NCBI GenBank assembly: GCA_024275755.1
Contig: JAJRYN010000083.1
Coordinates: 1 to 32,404, forward strand
Length of the DNA: 32,404 nt
Source: an archaeon
Lineage (GTDB): Archaea > Thermoplasmatota > E2 > UBA202 > JdFR-43
Direction of reading: 5' to 3'
Of this stretch, positions 9,377 to 18,962 are shown in pieces; the first letter of the stretch is position 1; every line of letters starts with the position of its first letter. The notes beneath the pieces were generated by a model that was not told the DNA's origin, did no database searches, and saw only the letters and a program-made list of their open reading frames with translations. A program made the position numbers and the translations under genes.

Positions 9377-10453
9377 ATGAGGCATTGTAAATTATTTACC
9401 CCTGGACCAGTTGAAGTTAGAGAGGAAATTTTGCAGATGTTGTCAACACCACAAATTCACCATCGCTCTAAGGAATTTTCAGAGCTATATGCTGAAATAC
9501 AGGAGAAGTTAAAAAAGGTCTTATATACTGAAAACCCGGTTTTTCTTTTCCCTTCTTCTGCCACAGGAGCAATGGAGGCCGCTGTTACCAACGGCGTGAA
9601 AAAGAAATGTTTGAATCTTGTAAATGGAGCATTCTCGAAGAGATGGCATGAAATAACGAAGATGAACGGTGTGCCCTGCGACGCTCTGGAGGTGGAATGG
9701 GACAAAGCAATAAAGCCAGAAATGGTTGATGAAAAGCTTGCTACTGGCGAGTATGATGCTGTCACACTCGTTTTTAATGAAACATCAACTGGTTTGATGA
9801 ATCCATTAAAGGAAATAGCAGAAGTTGTTAAAAAGTATGATGATGTTTTTCTCTTTGTTGATGCCGTTTCTGCCATGGCAGGAGTTAAAATAGAAGTGGA
9901 TAAGCTCGGCATAGATATGTGTTTGGCAGGAGTGCAGAAATGCTTTGCATTGCCTTCTGGCATAACTGTTGCCTCTATAAGCGAGCGATTGCTGGAAAGA
10001 GCTAAAGAAGTGCCACCGAGAAGCTATTATTTCAACTTGCCTTTAATGCATAAATATCATTTGAAAAATCAGACACGTGTCACACCACCTATTCCGCATT
10101 TATTTGCATTGAATGCACAACTTGATTATATTTTAAATGAAGAAGGCCTGGAAAATAGATTCGCAAGACATGAAAAAATGGCAAGAATAGTTCAAGAATG
10201 GGCAAGAAAGTATTTCGATATTTATCCAGAAAAAGGCTATGAATCAAAGACGCTTACATGCGTGAAAAATACAAGAGGTATATCTGTAAAAGAATTAAAT
10301 GAAAAATTAATGAAGGAATATTACATGCGCATTTCCAATGGCTATGGGAAATTGAAAGAACAGACATTCAGAATAGCGCATATGGGAGACCTGCAAGTGC
10401 AGGATATAAAAGGGCTTCTGGCAGTAATAAATGACATACTCAGGCTTGAATAA
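9377..10453 (+). CDS. Class V aminotransferase (alanine/serine-glyoxylate aminotransferase family)
   Basis: KLFTPGPVEVREEILQMLSTPQIHHRSKEFSELY start; PSSATGAMEAAVTN; FVDAVSAMAGVKIEVDKLGIDMCLAGVQKCFALPSG (PLP lysine region). Confidence 0.9.
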   Translation: MRHCKLFTPGPVEVREEILQMLSTPQIHHRSKEFSELYAEIQEKLKKVLYTENPVFLFPSSATGAMEAAVTNGVKKKCLNLVNGAFSKRWHEITKMNGVPCDALEVEWDKAIKPEMVDEKLATGEYDAVTLVFNETSTGLMNPLKEIAEVVKKYDDVFLFVDAVSAMAGVKIEVDKLGIDMCLAGVQKCFALPSGITVASISERLLERAKEVPPRSYYFNLPLMHKYHLKNQTRVTPPIPHLFALNAQLDYILNEEGLENRFARHEKMARIVQEWARKYFDIYPEKGYESKTLTCVKNTRGISVKELNEKLMKEYYMRISNGYGKLKEQTFRIAHMGDLQVQDIKGLLAVINDILRLE

Positions 10454-11009
10454 GGAAAAACTGCGAAAGGAAATAAAAAGCAAAAGAGACAGACTATCAA
10501 CATATGAAATATTAAAAAGAAGCAATGAAATATTGGCAAAATTGAAAGGGTTGGATGATTTTATAAATTCAAAGGTAATAGCATGTTACATATCTTTTGG
10601 AAGCGAGGTATACACTCATGGATTAATCAAAGAATATGTGAATAGTAAAGATATGCTTGTCCCTGTTGTTGATAAAAAGAATAAAGTATTGCTTCTTTCT
10701 CATTTAAAGGACTGGAAAGAATTGGATAGTGGAGCATATGGTATTCTTGAGCCAAAAAAAGATTTTCTGAGAATGAGAAATTACGATGAGGTGGAACTGG
10801 TTATAGTACCCGGAATAGTTTTTGATGAAAGAGGGAATAGAATAGGCTATGGTTGCGGTTATTATGACAGACTGCTTAAAAGAATCGATGCAAAAAAGAT
10901 TGCTCTGGCATATGATTTTCAGGTGATGAAGAAGATACCAAATGAAGAACATGATGTGAGAATGGATATGATAATAACGGAAAAGAGGATCATAAAATGT
11001 GAACTTTAA
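10431..11009 (+). CDS. 5-formyltetrahydrofolate cyclo-ligase family protein
   Basis: LNKEKLRKEIKSKRDRLS N-terminus; VPGIVFDERGNRIGYGCGYYDRLL signature. Overlaps the upstream gene by 23 nt. Confidence 0.9.
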   Translation: MTYSGLNKEKLRKEIKSKRDRLSTYEILKRSNEILAKLKGLDDFINSKVIACYISFGSEVYTHGLIKEYVNSKDMLVPVVDKKNKVLLLSHLKDWKELDSGAYGILEPKKDFLRMRNYDEVELVIVPGIVFDERGNRIGYGCGYYDRLLKRIDAKKIALAYDFQVMKKIPNEEHDVRMDMIITEKRIIKCEL

Positions 11010-11101
11010 GTTCCAATTTTTAAGAAAAGCATGATGCTGCTTCAAACTTTGCCTTACAAAATCGCAATTTTATTATATGCTAATAAGATTTTTTATTGTA
11101 A

Positions 11102-12184
11102 ATGAAAACTTTAGTTCTGTGTATAGATAGAGACAATGACTTTGGCGAAAAAGCAGGTTTTGAATCACCAATTATAGGAAGAGAGGAAAATCTGAGGGCT
11201 GCTCAGGCTCTGGCATTGGCGGATCCAGAAGATTCTGATGCAAATTGTTTATTTGCAGCAATTGCAACATACGATAAACTGGATGATGCGGAAATTGTTA
11301 CAATATGCGGCGATGCCCACGTGGGCATGGAATCTGATATGAAGATTGCTTCTCAGCTTGATGAAGTTCTGGAAAAATTGAAGCCCAATCGCCTCATATT
11401 AATAACAGATGGCGCGGAAGACGAATATATCATACCAATAATAGAATCCAGAATGAAAATCGATACAGTAAAGAGAGTTGTGGTGAAACAGAGTCAAACA
11501 CTGGAAGGAACATATTATTTGATAAAACGTCTCATGGATGATGAAAAACTGCAGCGCCGCTTCATGCTCCCTGTATCAATAATTTTGCTAATATGGGGCA
11601 TCTCCGCCATACTGGGCTCATTATCAATAGGGATTTCCACAATTCTGATTGTTCTTGGCATTTATCTGCTTGTTAGAGTAATGCATCTGGAAAATGTAAT
11701 TGCTAAAATTGGAAAGGAAATATTAACCGGCCTGAAAATGGGTAGAATGACCATATTTTCCGCAATCCTTGCAATTTTCATAATAGTCATATCTTTTGTT
11801 TCCGCAGCCAAAGTGATGGCAGGGAAAGAAATAGAACCAACAGAATATGCCATACGATTCATAAATGAAGTGCTCTGGTGGCTTGTGGCTGCTATTCTGC
11901 TTGTTGCTGCTGGACATTTCATTGATGCATACTTTAAGTAGAAGAAGGTACTGTGGAACTATTCTATTCTGCCCTTTAGCCTCATAGCATTTGGTCTCAT
12001 TCTGTCTGCTTCGCTGAATATTCTTGTTGAAATAATTCATGAGCGCTCGCTCCATTCAATATTTACCGAACTTGTTCTTTCTGTGCCATTTATTGCCAAA
12101 ATTATAGGAGGTTTGCTAATTGCTTTTATAGGTAGTGTGCTATACCACATTATTGAGGACATGTACAAGGAGGAAAAAGAATGA
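11102..12184 (+). CDS. DUF373 family membrane protein interrupted by in-frame TAG at 11939-11941
   Basis: MKTLVLCIDRDNDFGEKAGFESPIIGREENLRAAQALALADPEDSDANCLFAAI is DUF373. After TAG the same frame continues KKVLWNYSILPFSLIAFGLILSASLNILVEIIHERSLHSIFTELVLSVPFIAKIIGGLLIAFIGSVLYHIIEDMYKEEKE and stops at TGA 12182-12184, overlapping the next ATG. Confidence 0.8.
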
Positions 12185-13662
12185 TATGGCTTATTATTGC
12201 AATTTTTGCAGCATGGGGTATTGTGCTGTATATTGCAAAAAAGAAAGGCGAAAAATACGGCTTTGACTTAATGGGGCCATTATTAATGTGGAAAACAGAA
12301 AAGGGTAAAAAGTTCATAGACAGAATTTCAAGAAAAAAATTATGGAAACATTATGGTAATGCAGCCATCATAATATGCATTGTTGCAATGTTTTTTACCA
12401 CATTGCTGATAATATGGAATGTTATTATTGCTTTCAGCATTCCTCCTGAAGCTGCACCATCTCCCCGCCTCATTTTGGGCATACCGGGCATAAACCCTAT
12501 CATACCTATAGGCTATGGAATACTTGCTCTGGCAGTTGCAATAATAGTTCATGAATTCTCTCATGGCATTCTTGCTAGATTTGGAAAAATAAAGGTGAAT
12601 TCTCTGGGCTTGCTTTTTTTAATTTTTCCAGTGGGTGCCTTTGTTGAGCCAGATGAGGAGGAATTGAAAAACACCAGTAGAATGAAAAGGAGCAGGGTAT
12701 TTGCAGCAGGACCCGCATCAAATATTATACTGGCTCTAGTATGCATTCTTCTGCTCGGATTTATTCTTGCTCCTCTCATCACTCCAAAAGCAGATGGCGT
12801 AATTGTTGCAGGAGACGGCTATGGAATTGAAAAATGGGGCATCATTACCGAATTAAATGAAGTGGAAATAAATGATAAAAAGGAGTTTATTAATGTCACA
12901 CATACCCTTCAGCCAGGAAAATTTTACAATATCACTCTTGTTTATGGAGAGAATGTAACGCAGAAAAGATTTTTACATGGAATCTATGTTGCAAATGTTG
13001 TTGAAAATTCTCCAGCAGAAAATGTGCTAGAAGTAGGCAGCATAATTTACAGAATAGATGGCGTTTTAATGGGCAGCAGAGAAGACTTTTTTAAGTTCAT
13101 GAATTCAACACGTGCTGGAGATAAAATAACCATTGATTTTTACTATAATGGCTCCTTCTTCAGTAAAAACGTAACACTTGCCGACAAATATGATTTTATT
13201 AGAATCGGAGAAAACAAGGGCAAAGGATTTCTGGGAGTAGAGGCATATGGCATACAAGATATGGTGGTGGATGCAAATTATTTTCCAAAAGTCTATAATC
13301 CCTTTAAGGGAAGATTTTTGCCGTATCTCGCTTTGCCATTTACCGGCTTGTCTCCTCCGCCAAAGGAGCTTGCAAATCTTTATACACCATCTCCTCTATT
13401 CTGGATGCTATACAATATACTTTACTGGATATTCTGGCTTAACTTTGCAATTGGCACATTCAATGCTCTGCCAAGTGTTCCATTAGATGGAGGCTATATT
13501 TTCAAAGATGGCATGAGCTATGTAATTTCAAGATTTAAGGTAAAGAAAGAAAAGGCAGAAAAAATCTCAGCCATTCTAACCAATGCAATATCAATAATTA
13601 TGTTTCTCTGCATTTTTTCTATAATAATTGTTCCAAGATTGCGAGGCTTTATTTCTTTTTGA
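12181..13662 (+). CDS. Site-2 protease-like membrane metalloprotease (M50) with PDZ-like insert
   Basis: AIIVHEFSHGILARFGKIK (HExxH), NALPSVPLDGGYIFKDG (third-ligand motif), multiple TM segments, PDZ-like VVENSPAENVLEVGSIIYRIDGVLMGSREDF. Confidence 0.9.
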   Translation: MIWLIIAIFAAWGIVLYIAKKKGEKYGFDLMGPLLMWKTEKGKKFIDRISRKKLWKHYGNAAIIICIVAMFFTTLLIIWNVIIAFSIPPEAAPSPRLILGIPGINPIIPIGYGILALAVAIIVHEFSHGILARFGKIKVNSLGLLFLIFPVGAFVEPDEEELKNTSRMKRSRVFAAGPASNIILALVCILLLGFILAPLITPKADGVIVAGDGYGIEKWGIITELNEVEINDKKEFINVTHTLQPGKFYNITLVYGENVTQKRFLHGIYVANVVENSPAENVLEVGSIIYRIDGVLMGSREDFFKFMNSTRAGDKITIDFYYNGSFFSKNVTLADKYDFIRIGENKGKGFLGVEAYGIQDMVVDANYFPKVYNPFKGRFLPYLALPFTGLSPPPKELANLYTPSPLFWMLYNILYWIFWLNFAIGTFNALPSVPLDGGYIFKDGMSYVISRFKVKKEKAEKISAILTNAISIIMFLCIFSIIIVPRLRGFISF

Positions 13663-16600
13663 TGAATAGAAAACCAATGCAAACTAATATAAATAATATT
13701 AATGGAGGTAATATCCAGACTGTTTCATTGACTTTTTTCTCTTCCTTTTCATAATATTTCACTATTTCTTTTGTCTCTGTAACATAATAATAATCATATT
13801 TTCCATCGCCGTTAACATCAAACAAAATTTCATCTATGCCGTCGTTATTAACATCCTGCTTACTGGTTTCTCTGGTTGTATTATCATCTCTATCCCAGTA
13901 TACATATTCATTTTTTTCCTCTATCCATAGAAGATATCCATATTCATCTCCCACACTAACATTTATTGTCTGGCTGGCATTCTGTGGATTTGCTCCCAGA
14001 TCTATCTCAACAATATCTGGCACATCATCCAAATCATAATCAACAGGAATTTCAAAATAATCTGTTGACGAAACATTGTAGTTTGCATTTGCTGATGCAT
14101 CAATGGCTTTTATGTAATAGTAAAACTTGCCTGTCTTATCATATTCTTTTTCACAATAGTAAATTTTATTTTTGCCCTCCTTCATCTCATATATTTCCTC
14201 ATTATCGCCATGTTTAACTACGAGTAAGGCTTTCTGTATGCCGCTCTCATCATCTATAAGGGCAGAAATATTAACCTTGCCAAATATCACCTGTACAGCA
14301 GTTGGTGGGTCAATCGATATTGCTTTTATTATTGGAGGATTGGTCTCGATGTCTTCATATACAATTCTGAATGTTTTTTCTTCACTCTCTTCCATATTCT
14401 GCAAGGTGGCAGTATCCCATGCCCTTATAACAAAACTGTAATATCCTATTTCATTGATAGAGACGTTGATATAATAGATATCTGTGGCTCCCATTCTCTT
14501 CATGCAATAGGTTTCTTCCTTGCTATCATTGAAAATTGCAACAATTGCTCTGTCGATTGTCGTATTTTCGTCAAAGATAGTTGCCGATATATTTACGTTT
14601 TTACCCATTGCCTGAATATCAGGCTTTATTCTTATACTCTCTATAACTGGCGGACTGAAATCTGTTTCTCCTCCCACCTTTATATCCTTTATCACAACAT
14701 TGTTCTTTAAATTTCTTTCTTCCTCACATCTCACTTCCACTTTTATATGATATATGCCTTCCTCTGCCTTCCATGGATATACGACTTTCTCCCAGCTTTT
14801 TCCTTCAATAAACTTTTCAATGCTTCCATTTGTAATTAAAATAAATTTATCATCTCCCTCTCCCTTCTTGAATATCCTTATTTTTGCTGAGGCATTTGCA
14901 TACCCTATATTGTGGATGATGACTGAAATATTGAACGTTTCATTTGCTACCGGATGGCTGGGTATGAAAGCAACATCTTCCATATCAATTTTTAAATCCG
15001 GACGGGGTTCAACCTGAATGGAGGAGGCATACCAGTTATCCTTCATATTCCACTCTGGTATCTCTCCCTTTTCATTTACTCTTGCTATAATTTTCCATGC
15101 CCCTTCATATTCCTCCTTTCCATAAATGGCAGTCCATTCAAATTCAACCTTCTTGATTTCATTTACTTGCAATCCAGCAATGGATTTTCTCATTTTTATG
15201 TAATCGCCTTCTTCCTGATATATAGCTAGGCTAACATTTATTGGCACATCCTCCGGAACTTCTTTTGGACCATGATTTGTAACATATACCACAAATTTTC
15301 CTTCTTCGCCTTCTTTGAGTTGAGATGGCTGCTCTAGCTTAAAAATGTCCAGATTTGCTGCTGCATCAACATTTATCAGGAAGCTTTTTTCTATTCTGTA
15401 ATCGGAGCCATCTGCTATTATAATGTCCAGCCTCCATTTTCCTATCTCATCGCCTCCAGTAAAGGTATAGAAGTCTTCTATTCTCCATCTTGTTCTATCT
15501 GTAGCATTGTATGGCATGAAAGAATAGCCTAAATCATCAATATATACAGTGCTTTCTGCTCCATCATCCATAGCTATAAGCCTTATTTCTATTGCAATAA
15601 CTTTTCCACCACTCCTTCTCCATGCATTCAATACATGGGAAGGAATATCATATCTATGCCAATCCCCATCTGCAATTAAATCATCGAGATATATGGTATG
15701 GAATTTTGGGGAAGAGCCAATAGTCAGGAGTGTATAATTGAGGGCAGCAGATGATGATGATTTTTCAATATTATACCAGAAATACAGATTCGGCAAATCA
15801 GCCAGGGAGATGCCGTATGTAATATTCTGTTTCAATCTTGCTAAATCTCCTTCTTTAACTTCTTCATTTTCAAATTCCCACTTGCCCTCGTAATTATCCA
15901 GTCTGAGCTCGACTGCTCTTTCCCCACTGTGAACAACGTTGCTCTGAAGAGAGGCAAATGTGGTTTGCGGGTTTGAAGTAGATAAAAATGTGTAATCTTC
16001 TATCTCGAAGCTTGGATCTGGCAGAGGCATTGAAACTTTCATAACTTCTGCTTTTGGAGAATAAAGTTTTGCAACCACTTCCTTTGGCGAGGCGATGCTT
16101 TTCACCTCTATGTATTGCATTGTATCTCTTCCATCCACTCCAGCAATGTATTCACTCTCCATTCCATATGCATCAGCCCACCATCCATGGGAATCATTGA
16201 TGAATACATTAACATCCACATTTGGCGTCTCTATCCAGAATGAATCAAGATATGCATACACTTCATGCTGCTCAGTGGTTATCAATGACTGTGTTATTTC
16301 TAGTTTAAAAGAAATGGTAGCTGAGTTCCTGTTCTTCAAATAAGAAGTTACATTTTTGTTTATTCCTACCCATCCTCCTGTTGAATAGCCGCTTTCAACT
16401 GCCTCGCCGTCTATGAGTAGTTGCCATTCCACTCCATCTAAATCAGAAAATACAAAAACCTTTGCATGTAGAATATAATTTGTTTTTCCTCCATCTGGCA
16501 CTTTAAAGTTCTGGGTAACTTTTGCATAACTCACCGGCCATATATAGCCTCCTTTACCCAGAGCTCCTTTTGCATATATCTTATAGCATCCATCCCCTTC

Positions 16601-17545
16601 TACAGGGTCTTTTGCGTATCCTATATCCCACTTAATAAGCCCTTCTGTAATATTTTTCCATTGAGTAGAGTGCTTGTCTTCAAATTCAGCATTTTTTATT
16701 CCTGAATAAATTCTGCCAAATTCCCCTCTTTTATAGCCATTTTCCACAGTGTCCCAGTAAATGTAATAATATCTTCTTTCATGAGGATTGAGATTATTTT
16801 CCATAACCCATAATATAGTAACATTTGCATTTTTGATGGCATCATAATCATCGCTCAATATTACCTCTCTTCCAACATTTCTCATTGATATCCATGTATT
16901 ATTGCTGAGGACATATTCAACCACCCTAACTGAATTTGGATAAAATGTTCTTTTTGAGAAGCTTCCTGCTTGACTATAAGAAATTTTATCCATTAATTCA
17001 GTAAAGTTAATGGTGCAGTATACCATTTTATCCGCAGAAACAAAATTTTCTCTCTGCCCCATCATTGATGCAGTCACAGGCACCCTGTAATGCCAGTTAC
17101 TGTCCCACCATGTAGCATTTGCTGGCACTGGTGGAAAAGGTGGGTATAATGGCTTTTTAACATTTACCTCAATACTTATTATATTATTATCCTCATTTTC
17201 TTCATCTATCTTTCCATTATAATCAGCAAATATGAATAGGGTATGCTCCCCCTCTTCAGCAAACCAGTATAAATTAACCTGCCTTTCCTCCCCCGCCCCC
17301 AGCTTGTCTACCACAATTTCGTCGACTGTCTGTGTTCTGTTATCAACGAAAAGAGCTACAGCAATATTGTATGCTTCCTCTCCACTATTGCCAACGGTGA
17401 CATTAACAATTACCTGGTCACCCGCATATATATCTGTTGGAGTTATCTCTGCATTTGTAACATATATATCTGTCTTTTGCTGTGCACTTATTGAAGGTAT
17501 AAGAAGCAATACCACGACTAACCATATCTTGCCTTTCAATTTCAC
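13649..17545 (-). CDS. Large surface protein: CARDB-like, DUF2341-like and Ig-like domains, Ca-binding-like C-terminus, terminal TM anchor
   Basis: Signal peptide MKLKGKIWLVVVLLLIPSISA; CARDB-like DIYVTNAEITPTDIYAGDQVIVNVTVGNSGEEAYN; WWDSNWHYRVPVTA (DUF2341 start); YDLDDVPDIVEIDLGANP and DVNNDGIDEILFDVNGDGKYDYYY; C-terminal WILPPLILFILVCIGFLFIKKK. Confidence 0.85.
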   Translation of the reverse strand: MKLKGKIWLVVVLLLIPSISAQQKTDIYVTNAEITPTDIYAGDQVIVNVTVGNSGEEAYNIAVALFVDNRTQTVDEIVVDKLGAGEERQVNLYWFAEEGEHTLFIFADYNGKIDEENEDNNIISIEVNVKKPLYPPFPPVPANATWWDSNWHYRVPVTASMMGQRENFVSADKMVYCTINFTELMDKISYSQAGSFSKRTFYPNSVRVVEYVLSNNTWISMRNVGREVILSDDYDAIKNANVTILWVMENNLNPHERRYYYIYWDTVENGYKRGEFGRIYSGIKNAEFEDKHSTQWKNITEGLIKWDIGYAKDPVEGDGCYKIYAKGALGKGGYIWPVSYAKVTQNFKVPDGGKTNYILHAKVFVFSDLDGVEWQLLIDGEAVESGYSTGGWVGINKNVTSYLKNRNSATISFKLEITQSLITTEQHEVYAYLDSFWIETPNVDVNVFINDSHGWWADAYGMESEYIAGVDGRDTMQYIEVKSIASPKEVVAKLYSPKAEVMKVSMPLPDPSFEIEDYTFLSTSNPQTTFASLQSNVVHSGERAVELRLDNYEGKWEFENEEVKEGDLARLKQNITYGISLADLPNLYFWYNIEKSSSSAALNYTLLTIGSSPKFHTIYLDDLIADGDWHRYDIPSHVLNAWRRSGGKVIAIEIRLIAMDDGAESTVYIDDLGYSFMPYNATDRTRWRIEDFYTFTGGDEIGKWRLDIIIADGSDYRIEKSFLINVDAAANLDIFKLEQPSQLKEGEEGKFVVYVTNHGPKEVPEDVPINVSLAIYQEEGDYIKMRKSIAGLQVNEIKKVEFEWTAIYGKEEYEGAWKIIARVNEKGEIPEWNMKDNWYASSIQVEPRPDLKIDMEDVAFIPSHPVANETFNISVIIHNIGYANASAKIRIFKKGEGDDKFILITNGSIEKFIEGKSWEKVVYPWKAEEGIYHIKVEVRCEEERNLKNNVVIKDIKVGGETDFSPPVIESIRIKPDIQAMGKNVNISATIFDENTTIDRAIVAIFNDSKEETYCMKRMGATDIYYINVSINEIGYYSFVIRAWDTATLQNMEESEEKTFRIVYEDIETNPPIIKAISIDPPTAVQVIFGKVNISALIDDESGIQKALLVVKHGDNEEIYEMKEGKNKIYYCEKEYDKTGKFYYYIKAIDASANANYNVSSTDYFEIPVDYDLDDVPDIVEIDLGANPQNASQTINVSVGDEYGYLLWIEEKNEYVYWDRDDNTTRETSKQDVNNDGIDEILFDVNGDGKYDYYYVTETKEIVKYYEKEEKKVNETVWILPPLILFILVCIGFLFIKKK

Positions 17546-17576
17546 ACCCCTTTAATTGGAAATTTAGTTATATAAT

Positions 17577-18788
17577 TTATGGTATATAGGGAATGAGGGC
17601 TATTATATCCATCTCGTCTCTTGCTATTTCATCACCATATGCATACACCTTTATATAATGTTTACCGAAAGTCATAACATTTATCTTCCATTCATAGGGT
17701 GGAGAATAATCCCATCTCCACATTCTATCGTCAATGGCAAATATAACCTTCTCAACTTCTCCATCCACCTCTGCCAGAACAGTCACTCTTCCAATGATGA
17801 TGGTTACACCTCTCATTCCTAAATACCATGTTCTGGATACAACAGGCATTATTGCATGATCAAGAATGTAAAGATAGCCTTCTTTTGGCTCTTTTATTTC
17901 AACATATGTTTTTATTGGCTTGTTTGCAAGTTCCACTAGAACGGCAGCAAGGAAACGGGCTGCTTTTGTTTCATATGTGAAATTTATTTTGTCTATGCTG
18001 TCATTTTGGGAATGGCCGTATCTATAGCCATCGTAATGTGCCATAAAAACTGCATCATAACCGTATTCAAGATATGCCTGATGATCTGCTCCCGGATAAT
18101 TTGGCACCCTTTCTACATTCATTTCAAGTAGCCCATAATATTTGTTGCCGACATCTATTGCAAAATCTGTAATCCATTTTGCCCTTTCTGCCTCAAAAAA
18201 CCTCATATATCTGCCGCCTTTGGCTGTATCTGCATATCCAACCATATCTGGATTTAAAACTGCAATAATTTTTTCTCCATTCTCATATACATGTCTTGCA
18301 TAACTATAGCTTCCATAGGTGCCAACTTCCTCGCCTGTATAAACCAAAAATCTTATTGTATGCGCCAGCCTGTATTGACTCAAAATCTTTGCAATAGCCA
18401 GAACAGCAGCCACGCCTGAGCCATTGTCATCTGCTCCCGGAGAATTTTCTGTAGTATCCATGTGAGCACCAATAATGACAACATATTCATCTTCTCCTGG
18501 GAGGGTGGCCACTATATTTCTATCTTCAAAGCCCCCCATTTTCCATTCATAATAGGAAACGTTCAGCCCCATTGATAAAAATTCTTCATATACCCATTCC
18601 TCTGCTTTATAACATTGTTCGCTTCCAGTATAACGGGGGCCAAAGCTTACAAGAGTGGTAAGGTAGTATTCGAGCAATTCCTCATTAATCTGCTTGATGA
18701 CAGCCTCTGTCAAATTATAATTGCTCTGTGTAACTGGAAAAAGAGATATTAAAAGCAAGCCTACTATCAGCAATGGCATAAATCTCAT
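17577..18788 (-). CDS. Secreted M28-family metallopeptidase with C-terminal Ig-like module
   Basis: Signal peptide MRFMPLLIVGLLLISLFPVTQS; VIIGAHMDTTENSPGADDNGSGVAAVLAIAKIL, VYTGEEVGTYGSYSYA, NPDMVGY, ADHQAYLEYGYDAVFMAH motifs of M28 peptidases. Confidence 0.9.
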   Translation of the reverse strand: MRFMPLLIVGLLLISLFPVTQSNYNLTEAVIKQINEELLEYYLTTLVSFGPRYTGSEQCYKAEEWVYEEFLSMGLNVSYYEWKMGGFEDRNIVATLPGEDEYVVIIGAHMDTTENSPGADDNGSGVAAVLAIAKILSQYRLAHTIRFLVYTGEEVGTYGSYSYARHVYENGEKIIAVLNPDMVGYADTAKGGRYMRFFEAERAKWITDFAIDVGNKYYGLLEMNVERVPNYPGADHQAYLEYGYDAVFMAHYDGYRYGHSQNDSIDKINFTYETKAARFLAAVLVELANKPIKTYVEIKEPKEGYLYILDHAIMPVVSRTWYLGMRGVTIIIGRVTVLAEVDGEVEKVIFAIDDRMWRWDYSPPYEWKINVMTFGKHYIKVYAYGDEIARDEMDIIALIPYIP

Positions 18789-18935
18789 GGGAATATATGT
18801 GGGAGAGATTTATATTTCTTCTCCCTGCCATAGTAATTTATAACTCATGCAATAAACCTGGCTATCTGCTTCTCTCTGGTACAGGTAAGGAATAAACATT
18901 CTCATTTCTAATTCTTTTTCGCTTATGTATAACAT

Positions 18936-18946
18936 TTTTTATATAG
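18936..18946 (+). promoter_or_regulatory. Putative TATA box for glmM (leaderless spacing)
   Basis: tttttatatag about 17-27 nt upstream of the ATG at 18963. Confidence 0.5.
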
Positions 18947-18962
18947 CTTTTATTTTCTGTTT

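Noticed and set aside
9457-9963. 168-aa minus-strand ORF
   Set aside because: Fully antisense to the strongly supported class V aminotransferase.
11939-11941. Calling the DUF373 TAG a proven pyrrolysine codon
   Set aside because: No pyl genes are visible in this window, and a second gene carries an in-frame TAA that pyrrolysine cannot explain; kept as hypothesis only.
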